Shown: one piece after another, positions 51,094 to 63,018 of the stretch
Numbering within the stretch: position 1 is the first letter of the stretch
How the letters are laid out: each line of letters opens with the position of its first letter
Assembly (NCBI GenBank): GCA_027186245.1
Contig: CP114483.1
Span: forward strand, 11,614,220 to 11,678,219
Source: Coriaria nepalensis
Lineage: Eukaryota > Streptophyta > Magnoliopsida > Cucurbitales > Coriariaceae
Direction of reading: 5' to 3'
Length of the DNA: 64,000 nt
Made by a program: the position numbers and the translations under genes
The notes under the pieces: generated by a model
What the model was told of the DNA's origin: nothing
Database searches by the model: none
What the model saw: the letters and a program-made list of their open reading frames with translations, nothing else

Positions 51094-51649
51094 ATTAATC
51101 TATTGAAGACAACAATGCATTCCTTTAGCCTTAAAAAGCATGTCATTCAGTCTTTTCATGTCATTAAATTGTTTGAAAGCACGTCGAACGAAATCTATGT
51201 TTGCATTTAAAACACGACTTTCATTCAAACTTGCAAATGATCTATTGAAGAAAACTATGCATTTTTTTAGCCTTAAATTCATATTATTGCATCTCTTTTA
51301 GTCATTAAATGATTCAAAATCACTTCGTAAGAAATTCGCAGTTTAAACACGACTTTCATGCATAACTTGCAAATGATCTATTGAAGAAAACTATGCATTT
51401 TTTTAGCCTTAAAGTCGTATTATTGCGTCTCTTTTAGTCATTAAATCATTCAAAATCACTTCGAACGAAATTCGCAGTTTAAACATGACTTTCGTGCATA
51501 ACTTGCCGTTGATCGATTCAAGGCAACAATGCATTTGTTTAGCCTTAAAATCATGTCATTGAGTCTCTTGTAGTCATGAAATCATTCTAAATTAATCCGA
51601 ACAAATTCTATTTTCGCCCTTCAAACATGATTTTCTTACATAACTTGCA
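51094..51649 (+). repeat. Variant HOR A-B-B-C (556 bp), HOR 121
   Basis: A is 51094-51235 (CATTCAAACTTGC, one base short as in HOR 101), first B 51236-51371, second B 51372-51507, C 51508-51649. It carries the CGTAAGAAATTCG hybrid B. It lacks the trinucleotide insertion of HOR 101, so the two copies have since diverged or recombined. Confidence 0.9.
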
Positions 51650-52072
51650 ATTAATCTATGGAAGAAGACAACAATGCATTCCTTTAGCCTTAAAAAGCAT
51701 GTCATTCAGTCTTTTCATGTCATTAAATTGTTTAAAGCACGTCGAACCAAATCTATGTATGCATTTAAAACACGACTTTCATGCATAACTTGCAAATGAT
51801 CTATTGAAGAAGACTATGCATTTTTTTAGCCTTAAAGTCGTATTATTGCACCTCTTTTAGTCATTAAATCATTCAAAATCACTTCGTACGAAATTCGTAG
51901 TTTAAACATGACTTTCGTGCATAACTTGCCGTTGATCGATTCAAGGCAACAATGCATTTGTTTAGCCTTAAAATCATGTCATTGAGTCTCTTGTAGTCAT
52001 GAAATCATTCTAAATTAATTCGAACGAATTCTATTTTCGCCCTTCAAACATATTTTTTTTACATAACTTGCA
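51650..52072 (+). repeat. HOR 122, 423 bp
   Basis: Combines the CTATGGAAGAAGAC insertion and GTTTAAAGCACG loss of HOR 102 in its A monomer with a GCACCTC B monomer. Its C end reads ACATATTTTTTTTACATAAC, nearly the same as the unit before HOR 110. It therefore bridges two families. Confidence 0.8.
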
Positions 52073-53756
52073 ATTAATCTATTGAAGACAACAATGCATT
52101 CCTTTGGCCTTAAAAAGCATGTCATTCAGTCTTTTCATGTCATTAAATTGTTTGAAAGCACGTCGAACCAATTCTATGTTTGCATTTAAAACACGACTTT
52201 CTTGCATAACTTGCAAATGATCTATTGAAGAAAACTATGCATTTTTGTAGCCTTAAAGTCGTATTATTGCACCTCTTTTAGTCATTAAATAATTCAAAAT
52301 CACTTCGTTTGAAATTCGCAGTTTAAACGTGACTTTCGTGCATAACTTGCCGTTGATCGATTCAAGGCAACAATGCATTTGTTTAGCCTTAAAATCATGT
52401 CATTGAGTCTCTTGTAGTCATGAAATCATTCTAAATTAATCCGAACGAATTCTATTTTCGCCCTTCAAACATGATTTTCTTACATAACTTGCAATTAATC
52501 TATTGAAGACAACAATGCATTCCTTTAGCCTTAAAAAGCATGTCATTCAGTCTTTTCATGTCATTAAATTGTTTGAAAGCACGTCGAACCAATTCTATAT
52601 TTGCATTTAAAACACGACTTTCATGCATAACTTGCAAATGATCTATTGAAGAAAACTATGCATTTTTTTAACCTTAAAGTCGTATTATTGCATCCCTTTT
52701 AGTCATTAAATCATTCAAAATCACTTCGAACGAAATTCGCAGTTTAAACATGACTTTCGTGCATAACTTGCCGTTGATCGATTCAAGGCAACAGCGCATT
52801 TGTTTAGCCTTAAAATAATGTCATTGAGTCTCTTGTAGTCCTGAAATCATTCTAAATTAATCCGAACGAATTCTATTTTCATCCTTCAAACATGATTTTC
52901 TTACATAACTTGCAATTAATCTATTGAAGACAACAATGCATTCCTTTAGCCTTAAAAAGCATGTCATTCAGTCTTTTCATGTCACTAAATTGTTTGAAAG
53001 CACGTCGAACCAAATCTATATTTGCATTTAAGGCACGACTTTCATGCATAACTTGCAAATGATCTATTGAAGAAAACTATGCATTTTTTTAACCTTAAAG
53101 TCGTACTATTGCGTCCCTTTTAGTAATTAAATCATTCAAAATCACTTCGAACGAAATTCGCAGTTTACACATGACTTTCGTGCATAACTTACCGTTGATC
53201 GATTCAAGGCAACAATGCATTTGTTTAGCCTTAAAATCATGTCATTGAGTCTCTTGTAGTCATGAAATCATTCTAAATTAATCCGAACGAATTCTATTTT
53301 CGCCCTTCAAACATGATTTTCTTACATAACTTGCAATTAATCTATGGAAGACAACAATGCATTCCTTTAGCCTTAAAAAGCATGTCATTCAGTCTTTCCA
53401 TGTCATTAAATAGTTTGAAAGCACGTCGAACCAATTCTATGTTTGCATTTAAAACATGACTTTCATGCATAACTTGCAAATGATCTATTGAAGAAAACTA
53501 TGCATTTTTGTAGCCTTAAAGTCGTATTATTGCACCTCTTTTAGTCATTAAATAATTCAAAATCACTTCGTTTGAAATTCGCAGTTTAGACATGACTTTC
53601 GTGCATAACTTGCCGTTGATCGATTCAAGGCAACAATGCTTTTGTTTAGCCTTAAAATCATGTCATTGAGTCTCTTGTAGTCATGAAATCATTCTAAATT
53701 AATCCGAACGAATTCTATTTTCGCCCTTCAAACATGATTTTCTTACATAACTTGCA
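52073..53756 (+). repeat. Four-HOR block copy 1 (HORs 123-126)
   Basis: Matches HORs 130-133 (55020-56703) unit for unit. Markers in order are the HOR 110 subtype; TATATTTGC with GCATCCC and TAGTCCTGAAATC; CACTAAATTG with TTTAAGGCACGAC and CTTACCGTTG; then CTATGGAAGAC with TAAATAGTTTG and AAACATGAC. Confidence 0.9.
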
Positions 53757-55019
53757 ATTAATCTATTGAAGACAACAATGCATTCCTTTAGCCTTAAAAA
53801 GCATGTCATTCAGTCCTTTCATGTCATTAAATTGTTTGAAAGCACGTCGAACCAAATCTATATTTGCATTTAAAGCACGACTTTCATGCATAACTTGCAA
53901 ATGATCTATTGAAGAAAACTATGCATTTTTTTAACCTTAAAGTCGTACTATTGCGTCCCTTTTAGTAATTAAATCATTCAAAATCACTTCGAACGAAATT
54001 CGCAGTTTACACATGACTTTCGTGCATAACTTGCCGTTGATCGATTCAAGGCAACAATGCATTTGTTTAGCCTTAAAATCATGTCATTGAGTCTCTAGTA
54101 GTCATGAAATCATTCTAATTTAATCCGAACAAATTCTATTTTCGCCCTTCAAACATGATTTTCTTACATAACTTGCAATTAATCTATTGAAGACAACAAT
54201 GCATTCCTTTAGCCTTAAAAAGCATGTCATTCAGTCTTTTCATGTCATTAAATTGTTTGAAAGCACGTCGAACCAATTCTATGTTTGCATTTAAAACACG
54301 ACTTTCATGCATAACTTGCAAATGATCAATTGAAGAAAACTATGCATTTTTTTAGCCTTAAAGTCGTATTATTGCATCACTTTTGGTCATTAAATCATTC
54401 AAAATCACTTCGTACGAAATTCGTAGTTTAAACATGACTTTTGTGCATAACTTTCCGTTGATCGATTCAAGGCAACCACGCATTTTTTTAGCCTTAAAAT
54501 AATGTCATTGAGTCTCTTGTAGTCATGAAATCATTCTAAATTAATCCGAACGAATTCTATTTTCGCCCTTCAAACATGATTTTCTTACATAACTTGCAAT
54601 TAATCTATTCAAGACAACAATGCATTCCTTTAGCCTTAAAAAGCATGTCATTCAGTCTTTTCATGTCATTAAATTGTTTGAAAGCACGTCGAACCAATTC
54701 TATGTTTGCATTTAAAACACGACTTTCATGCATAACTTGCAAATGATCTATTGAAGAAAACTATGCATTTTTTTAGCCTTAAAGTCGTATTATTGCACCT
54801 CTTTTAGTCATTAAATCATTCAAAATCACTTCGTACGAAATTCGCAGTTTAAACATGACTTTCGTGCATAACTTGCCGTTGATCGATTCAAGGCAACAAT
54901 GCATTTGTTTAGCCTTAAAATCATGTCATTGAGTCTCTTGTAGTCATGAAATCATTCTAAATTAATTCGAACGAATTCTATTTTCGCCCTTCAAAAATAT
55001 TTTTTTTACATAACTTGCA
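53757..55019 (+). repeat. HORs 127-129 between the two four-HOR copies
   Basis: HORs 127-128 repeat HORs 116-117. HOR 129 (GCACCTC with CGTACG in B) resembles HOR 109, and its C end reads AAATATTTTTTTTACATAAC as in the unit before the first copy of the four-HOR block. The duplicated segment therefore begins slightly upstream of 55020. Confidence 0.8.
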
Positions 55020-56703
55020 ATTAATCTATTGAAGACAACAATGCATTCCTTTGGCCTTAAAAAGCATGTCATTCAGTCTTTTCATGTCATTAAATTGTTT
55101 GAAAGCACGTCGAACCAATTCTATGTTTGCATTTAAAACACGACTTTCTTGCATAACTTGCAAATGATCTATTGAAGAAAACTATGCATTTTTGTAGCCT
55201 TAAAGTCGTATTATTGCACCTCTTTTAGTCATTAAATAATTCAAAATCACTTCGTTTGAAATTCGCAGTTTAAACGTGACTTTCGTGCATAACTTGCCGT
55301 TGATCGATTCAAGGCAACAATGCATTTGTTTAGCCTTAAAATCATGTCATTGAGTCTCTTGTAGTCATGAAATGATTCTAAATTAATCCGAACGAATTCT
55401 ATTTTCGCCCTTCAAACATGATTTTCTTACATAACTTGCAATTAATCTATTGAAGACAACAATGCATTCCTTTAGCCTTAAAAAGCATGTCATTCAGTCT
55501 TTTCATGTCATTAAATTGTTTGAAAGCACGTCGAACCAATTCTATATTTGCATTTAAAACACGACTTTCATGCATAACTTGCAAATGATCTATTGAAGAA
55601 AACTATGCATTTTTTTAACCTTAAAGTCGTATTATTGCATCCCTTTTAGTCATTAAATAATTCAAAATCACTTCGAACGAAATTCGCAGTTTAAACATGA
55701 CTTTCGTGCATAACTTGCCGTTGATCGATTCAAGGCAACAACGCATTTGTTTAGCCTTAAAATAATGTCATTGAGTCTCTTGTAGTCCTGAAATCATTCT
55801 AAATTAATCCGAACGAATTCTATTTTCATCCTTCAAACATGATTTTCTTACATAACTTGCAATTAATCTATTGAAGACAACAATGCATTCCTTTAGCCTT
55901 AAAAAGCATGTCATTCAGTCTTTTCATGTCACTAAATTGTTTGAAAGCACGTCGAACCAAATCTATATTTGCATTTAAGGCACGACTTTCATGCACAACT
56001 TGCAAATGATCTATTGAAGAAAACTATGCATTTTTTTAACCTTAAAGTCGTACTATTGCGTCCCTTTTAGTAATTAAATCATTCAAAATCACTTCGAACG
56101 AAATTCGCAGTTTACACATGACTTTCGTGCATAACTTACCGTTGATCGATTCAAGGCAACAATGCATTTGTTTAGCCTTAAAATCATGTCATTGAGTCTC
56201 TTGTAGTCATGAAATCATTCTAAATTAATCCGAACGAATTCTATTTTCGCCCTTCAAACATGATTTTCTTACATAACTTGCAATTAATCTATGGAAGACA
56301 ACAATGCATTCCTTTAGCCTTAAAAAGCATGTCATTCAGTCTTTCCATGTCATTAAATAGTTTGAAAGCACGTCGAACCAATTCTATGTTTGCATTTAAA
56401 ACATGACTTTCATGCATAACTTGCAAATGATGTATTGAAGAAAACTATGCATTTTTGTAGCCTTAAAGTCGTATTATTGCGTCCCTTTTAGTCATTAAAT
56501 CATTCAAAATCACTTCGAACGAAATTCGCAGTTTAAACATGACTTTCGTGCATAACTTGCCGTTGATCGATTCAAGGCAACAATGCATTTGTTTAGCCTT
56601 AAAATAATGTCATTGAGTCTCTTGTAGTCATGAAATCATTCTAAATTAATCCGAACAAATTCTATTTTCGCCCTTCAAACATGATTTTCTTACATAACTT
56701 GCA
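55020..56703 (+). repeat. Four-HOR block copy 2 (HORs 130-133)
   Basis: Second copy of 52073-53756, seven units downstream. HOR 133 follows HOR 126 in its A monomer, but its B and C monomers (CGTCCC, AAATAATG, CCGAACAAATTC) come from another subtype, marking the right end of the copy within that unit. Confidence 0.9.
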
Positions 56704-57966
56704 ATTAATCTATTGAAGACAACAATGCATTCCTTTAGCCTTAAAAAGCATGTCATTCAGTCTTTTTATGTCTTTAAATTGTTTGAAAGCACGTCGAACC
56801 AATTCTATGTTTGCATTTGAAACACGACTTTCATGCATAACTTGCAAATGATCTATTGAAGAAAACTATGCATTTTTTTAACCTCAAAGTCGTATTATTG
56901 CGTCTCTTTTGGTCATTAAATCATTCAAAATCACTTCGTACGAAATTCGCAGTTTAAACATGACTTTCGTGCATAACTAGCCGTTGATCGATTCAAGGCC
57001 ACAACGCATTTGTTTAGCCTTAAAATCATGTCATTGAGTCTCTTATAGTCATGAAATCATTCTAAATTAATCCGAACGAATTCTATTTTCCCCCTTCAAA
57101 CATGATTTTCTTACATAACTTGCAATTAATCTATTGAAGACAACAGTGCATTCCTTTAGCCTTAAAAGGCATGTCATTCAGTCTTTTCATGTCATTAAAT
57201 TGTTTGAAAGCACGTCGAACCAAATCTATGTTTGCATTTAAAACACGACTTTCATGCATAACTTGCAAATGATCTATTGAAGAAAACTATGCATTTTTTT
57301 AGCCTCAAAGTCGTATTATTGCATCTCTTTTAGTCATTAAATCATTCAAAATCACTTCGAACGAAATTCGCAGTTTAAACATGACTTTCGTGCATCACTT
57401 GCTGTTGATCGATTCAAGGGAACAATGCATTTGTTTAGCCTTAAAATCATGTCATTGAGTCTCTTGTAGTCATGAAATCATTTTAAATTAATCCGAACAA
57501 ATTCTATTTTCGCCCTTCAAACATGATTTTCTTACATAACTTGCAATTAATCTATTGAAGACAACAATGCATTCCTTTAGCCTTAAAAAGCATGTCATTC
57601 AGTCTTTTCATGTCATTAAATTGTTTGAAAGCACGTCGAACCAACTCTATGTTTGCATTTGAAACACGACTTTCATGCATAACTTGCAAATGATCTATTG
57701 AAGAAAACTATGCATTTTTTTAACCTCAAAGTCGTATTATTGCGTCTCTTTTGGTCATTAAATCATTCAAAATCACTTCGTACGAAATTCGCAGTTTAAA
57801 CATGACTTTCGTGCATAACTAGCCGTTGATCGATTCAAGGCCACAATGCATTTGTTTAGCCTTAAAATCATGTCATTGAGTCTCTTATAGTCATGAAATC
57901 ATTCTAAATTAATCCGAACGAATTCTATTTTCCCCCTTCAAACATGATTTTCTTACATAACTTGCA
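56704..57966 (+). repeat. Three-HOR block copy 1 (HORs 134-136)
   Basis: Marker order: TTTTTATGTCTTTAAATT with GCATTTGAAAC, AACCTCAAAG and AACTAGCCG; then ACAGTGCATTCC with CATCACTTGCTG and AAGGGAACAATG; then CCAACTCTATG with AACTAGCCG and GGCCACAATG. The same order follows immediately in HORs 137-139. Confidence 0.9.
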
Positions 57967-59229
57967 ATTAATCTATTGAAGACAACAATGCATTCCTTTA
58001 GCCTTAAAAAGCATGTCATTCAGTCTTTTTATGTCTTTAAATTGTTTGAACGCACGTCGAACCAATTCTATGTTTGCATTTGAAACACGACTTTCATGCA
58101 TAACTTGCAAATGATCTATTGAAGAAAACTATGCATTTTTTTAACCTCAAAGTCGTATTATTGCGTCTCTTTTGGTCATTAAATCATTCAAAATCACTTC
58201 GTACGAAATTCGCAGTTTAAACATGACTTTCGTGCATAACTAGCCGTTGATCGATTCAAGGCCACAACGCATTTGTTTAGCCTTAAAATCATGTCATTGA
58301 GTCTCTTATAGTCATGAAATCATTCTAAATTAATCCGAACGAATTCTATTTTCCCCCTTCAAACATGATTTTCTTACATAACTTGCAATTAATCTATTGA
58401 AGACAACAGTGCATTCCTTTAGCCTTAAAAGGCATGTCATTCAGTCTTTTCATGTCATTAAATTGTTTGAAAGCACGTCGAACCAAATCTATGTTTGCAT
58501 TTAAAACACGACTTTCATGCATAACTTGCAAATGATCTATTGAAGAAAACTATGCATTTTTTTAGCCTCAAAGTCGTATTATTGCATCTCTTTTAGTCAT
58601 TAAATCATTCAAAATCACTTCGAACGAAATTCGCAGTTTAAACATGACTTTCGTGCATCACTTGCTGTTGATCGATTCAAGGGAACAATGCATTTGTTTA
58701 GCCTTAAAATCATGTCATTGAGTCTCTTGTAGTCATGAAATCATTTTAAATTAATCCGAACAAATTCTATTTTCGCCCTTCAAACATGATTTTCTTACAT
58801 AACTTGCAATTAATCTATTGAAGACAACAATGCATTCCTTTAGCCTTAAAAAGCATGTCATTCAGTCTTTTCATGTCATTAAATTGTTTGAAAGCACGTC
58901 GAACCAACTCTATGTTTGCATTTGAAACACGACTTTCATGCATAACTTGCAAATGATCTATTGAAGAAAACTATGCATTTTTTTAACCTCAAAGTCGTAT
59001 TATTGCGTCTCTTTTGGTCATTAAATCATTCAAAATCACTTCGTACGAAATTCGCAGTTTAAACATGACTTTCGTGCATAACTAGCCGTTGATCGATTCA
59101 AGGCCACAATGCATTTGTTTAGCCTTAAAATCATGTCATTGAGTCTCTTATAGTCATGAAATCATTCTAAATTAATCCGAACGAATTCTATTTTCCCCCT
59201 TCAAACATGATTTTCTTACATAACTTGCA
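57967..59229 (+). repeat. Three-HOR block copy 2 (HORs 137-139)
   Basis: Tandem copy of 56704-57966. The one difference I noticed is TTTGAACGCACG in HOR 137 against TTTGAAAGCACG in HOR 134. HOR 140 (59230-59650) begins a further round (ACAGTGCATTCC) that breaks off after one unit. Confidence 0.9.
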
Positions 59230-59650
59230 ATTAATCTATTGAAGACAACAGTGCATTCCTTTAGCCTTAAAAGACATGTCATTCAGTCTTTTCATGTCAT
59301 TAAATTGTTTGAAAGCACGTCGAACCAAATCTATGTTTGCATTTAAAACACGACTTTCATGCATAACTTGCAAATGATCTATTGAAGAAAACTATGCATT
59401 TTTTTAGCCTCAAAGTCGTATTATTGCATCTCTTTTAGTCATTAAATCATTCAAAATCACTTCGAACGAAATTCGCAGTTTAAACATGACTTTCGTGCAT
59501 AACTTGCCGTTGATCGATTCAAGGGAACAATGCATTTGTTTAGCCTTAAAATCATGTCATTAAGTCTCTTGTAGTCATGAAATCATTTTAAATTAATCCG
59601 AACAAATTCTATTTTCGCCCTTCAAACATGATTTTCTTACATAACTTGCA

Positions 59651-60071
59651 ATTAATCTATTGAAGACAACAATGCATTTCTTTAGCCTTAAAAGGCATGT
59701 CATTCAATCTTTTCATGTCATTAAAGTGTTTGAAAGCACGTCGAACCAATTCTATGTTTGCATTTAAAACACGACTTTCATGCATAACTTGCAAATGATC
59801 TATTGAAGAAAACTATGCATTTTTTTAGCCTTAAAGTCGTATTATTGCGTCTCTTTTGGTCATTAAATCATTCAAAATCACTTCGTACGAAGTTCGCAGT
59901 TTAAACATGACTTTCGTGCATAACTTGCCGTTGATCGATTCAAGGCAACAATGCATTTGTTTAGCCTTAAAATCATGTCATTGAGTCTCTTGTAGTCATG
60001 AAATCATTCTAAATTAATCCGAACGAATTCTATTTTCGCCCTTCAAACATGATTTTCTTACATAACTTGCA
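59651..60071 (+). repeat. HOR 141
   Basis: Single standard unit between two duplicated regions, with GCATTTCTTTAGCC in A, TCAATCTTTTC, TTAAAGTG and CGTACGAAGTTCGCAG in B. The GAAGTTCG form links it to the following HOR 142 family. Confidence 0.8.
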
Positions 60072-63018
60072 ATTAATCTATTGAAGACAACAATGCATTC
60101 CTTTAGCCTTAAAAAGCATGTCATTCAGTCTTTTCATGTCATTAAATTGTTTGAAAGCACGTCGAACCAATTCTATGTTTGCATTTGAAACACGACTTTC
60201 ATGCATAACTTGCAAATGATCTATTGAAGAAAACTATGCATTTTTTTAGCCTTAAAGTCGTATTATTGCGTCTCTTTTGGTCATTAAATCATTCAAAATC
60301 ACTTCGTACGAAGTTCGCAGTTTAAACATGACTTTCGTGCATAACCTGCCGTTGATCGATTCAAGGCAACAATGCATTTGTTTAACATTAAAATCATGTC
60401 ATTGAGTCTCTTGTAGTCATGAAATCATTCTAAATTAATCCGAACAAATTCTATTTTCGCCCTTCAAACATGATTTTCTTACATAACTTGCAATTAATCT
60501 ATTGAAGACAACAATGCATTCCTTTAGCCTTAAAAAGCATGTCATTTAGTCTTTTCATGTCATTAAATTGTTTGAAAGCACGTCGAACCAATTCTATGTT
60601 TGCATTTGAAACACGACTTTCATGCATAACTTGCAAATGATCTATTGAAGAAAACTATGCATTTTTTTACCCTTGAAGTCGTATTATTGCGTCTCTTTTG
60701 GTCATTAAATCATTCAAAATCACTTCGTACGAAATTCGTAGTTTAAACATGACTTTCGTGCATAACTTGCCGTTGATCGATTCAAGGCAACAATGCATTT
60801 GTTTAGCCTTAAAATCATGTCATTGAGTCTCTTGTAGTCATGAAATCATTCTAAATTAATCCGAACGAATTCTATTTTCGCCCTTCAAACATGATTTTCT
60901 TACATAACTTGCAATTAATCTATTGAAGACAACAATGCATTCCTTTAGCCTTAAAAAGCATGTCATTCAGTCTTTTCATGTCATTAAATTGTTTGAAAGC
61001 AAGTCGAACCAATTCTATGTTTCCATTTGAAACACGACTTTCATGCATAACTTGCAAATGATCTATTGAAGAAAACTATGCATTTTTTTACCCTTGAAGT
61101 TGTATTATTGCGTCTCTTTTGGTCATTAAATCATTCAAAATCACTTCGTACGAAATTCGTAGTTTAAACATGACTTTCGTGCATAACTTGCCGTTGATCG
61201 ATTCAAGGCAACAATGCATTTGTTTAGCCTTAAAATCATGTCATTGAGTCTCTTGTAGTCATGAAATCATTCTAAATTAATCCGAACGAATTCTATTTTC
61301 GCCCTTCAAACATGATTTTCTTACATAACTTGCAATTAATCTATTGAAGACAACAATGCATTCCTTTAGCCTTAAAAAGCATGTCATTCAGTCTTTTCAT
61401 GTCATTAAATTGTTTGAAAGCACGTCGAACCAATTCTATGTTTGCATTTGAAACACGACTTTCATGCATAACTTGCAAATGATCTATTGAAGAAAACTAT
61501 GCATTTTTTTAGCCTTAAAGTCGTATTATTGCGTCTCTTTTGGTCATTAAATCATTCAAAATCACTTCGTACGAAGTTCGCAGTTTAAACATGACTTTCG
61601 TGCATAACCTGCCGTTGATCGATTCAAGGCAACAATGCATTTGTTTAACATTAAAATCATGTCATTGAGTCTCTTGTAGTCATGAAATCATTCTAAATTA
61701 ATCCGAACAAATTCTATTTTCGCCCTTCAAACATGATTTTCTTACATAACTTGCAATTAATCTATTGAAGACAACAATGCATTCCTTTAGCCTTAAAAAG
61801 CATGTCATTCAGTCTTTTCATGTCATTAAATTGTTTGAAAGCACGTCGAACCAATTCTATGTTTGCATTTGAAACACGACTTTCATGCATAACTTGCAAA
61901 TGATCTATTGAAGAAAACTATGCATTTTTTTAGCCTTAAAGTCGTATTATTGCGTCTCTTTTGGTCATTAAATCATTCAAAATCACTTCGTACGAAGTTC
62001 GCAGTTTAAACATGACTTTCGTGCATAACCTGCCGTTGATCGATTCAAGGCAACAATGCATTTGTTTAACATTAAAATCATGTCATTGAGTCTCTTGTAG
62101 TCATGAAATCATTCTAAATTAATCCGAACAAATTCTATTTTCGCCCTTCAAACATGATTTTCTTACATAACTTGCAATTAATCTATTGAAGACAACAATG
62201 CATTCCTTTAGCCTTAAAAAGCATGTCATTCAGTCTTTTCATGTCATTAAATTGTTTGAAAGCACGTCGAACCAATTCTATGTTTGCATTTGAAACACGA
62301 CTTTCATGCATAACTTGCAAATGATCTATTGAAGAAAACTATGCATTTTTTTACCCTTGAAGTCGTATTATTGCGTCTCTTTTGGTCATTAAATCATTCA
62401 AAATCACTTCGTACGAAATTCGTAGTTTAAACATGACTTTCGTGCATAACTTGCCGTTGATCGATTCAAGGCAACAATGCATTTGTTTAGCCTTAAAATC
62501 ATGTCATTGAGTCTCTTGTAGTCATGAAATCATTCTAAATTAATCCGAACGAATTCTATTTTCGCCCTTCAAACATGATTTTCTTACATAACTTGCAATT
62601 AATCTATTGAAGACAACAATGCATTCCTTTAGCCTTAAAAAGCATGTCATTCAGTCTTTTCATGTCATTAAATTGTTTGAAAGCAAGTCGAACCAATTCT
62701 ATGTTTCCATTTGAAACACGACTTTCATGCATAACTTGCAAATGATCTATTGAAGAAAACTATGCATTTTTTTACCCTTGAAGTTGTATTATTGCGTCTC
62801 TTTTGGTCATTAAATCATTCAAAATCACTTCGTACGAAGTTCGCAGTTTAAACATGACTTTCGTGCATAACTTGCCGTTGATCGATTCAAGGCAACAATG
62901 CATTTGTTTAGCCTTAAAATCATGTCATTGAGTCTCTTGTAGTCATGAAATCATTCTAAATTAATCCGAACGAATTCTATTTTCGCCCTTCAAACATGAT
63001 TTTCTTACATAACTTGCA
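60072..63018 (+). repeat. Duplicated three-HOR blocks (HORs 142-148)
   Basis: HORs 142-144 (60072-61334) and 146-148 (61756-63018) have the same order: GAAGTTCGCAG with AACCTGCCG and TTTAACATTAAA; then ACCCTTGAAGTCG; then AAGCAAGTCG with TTTCCATTTGAAAC and ACCCTTGAAGTTG. HOR 145 (61335-61755) is an extra copy of the HOR 142/146 type. HOR 148 differs from 144 in its B end (GAAGTTCGCAG). Confidence 0.9.
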
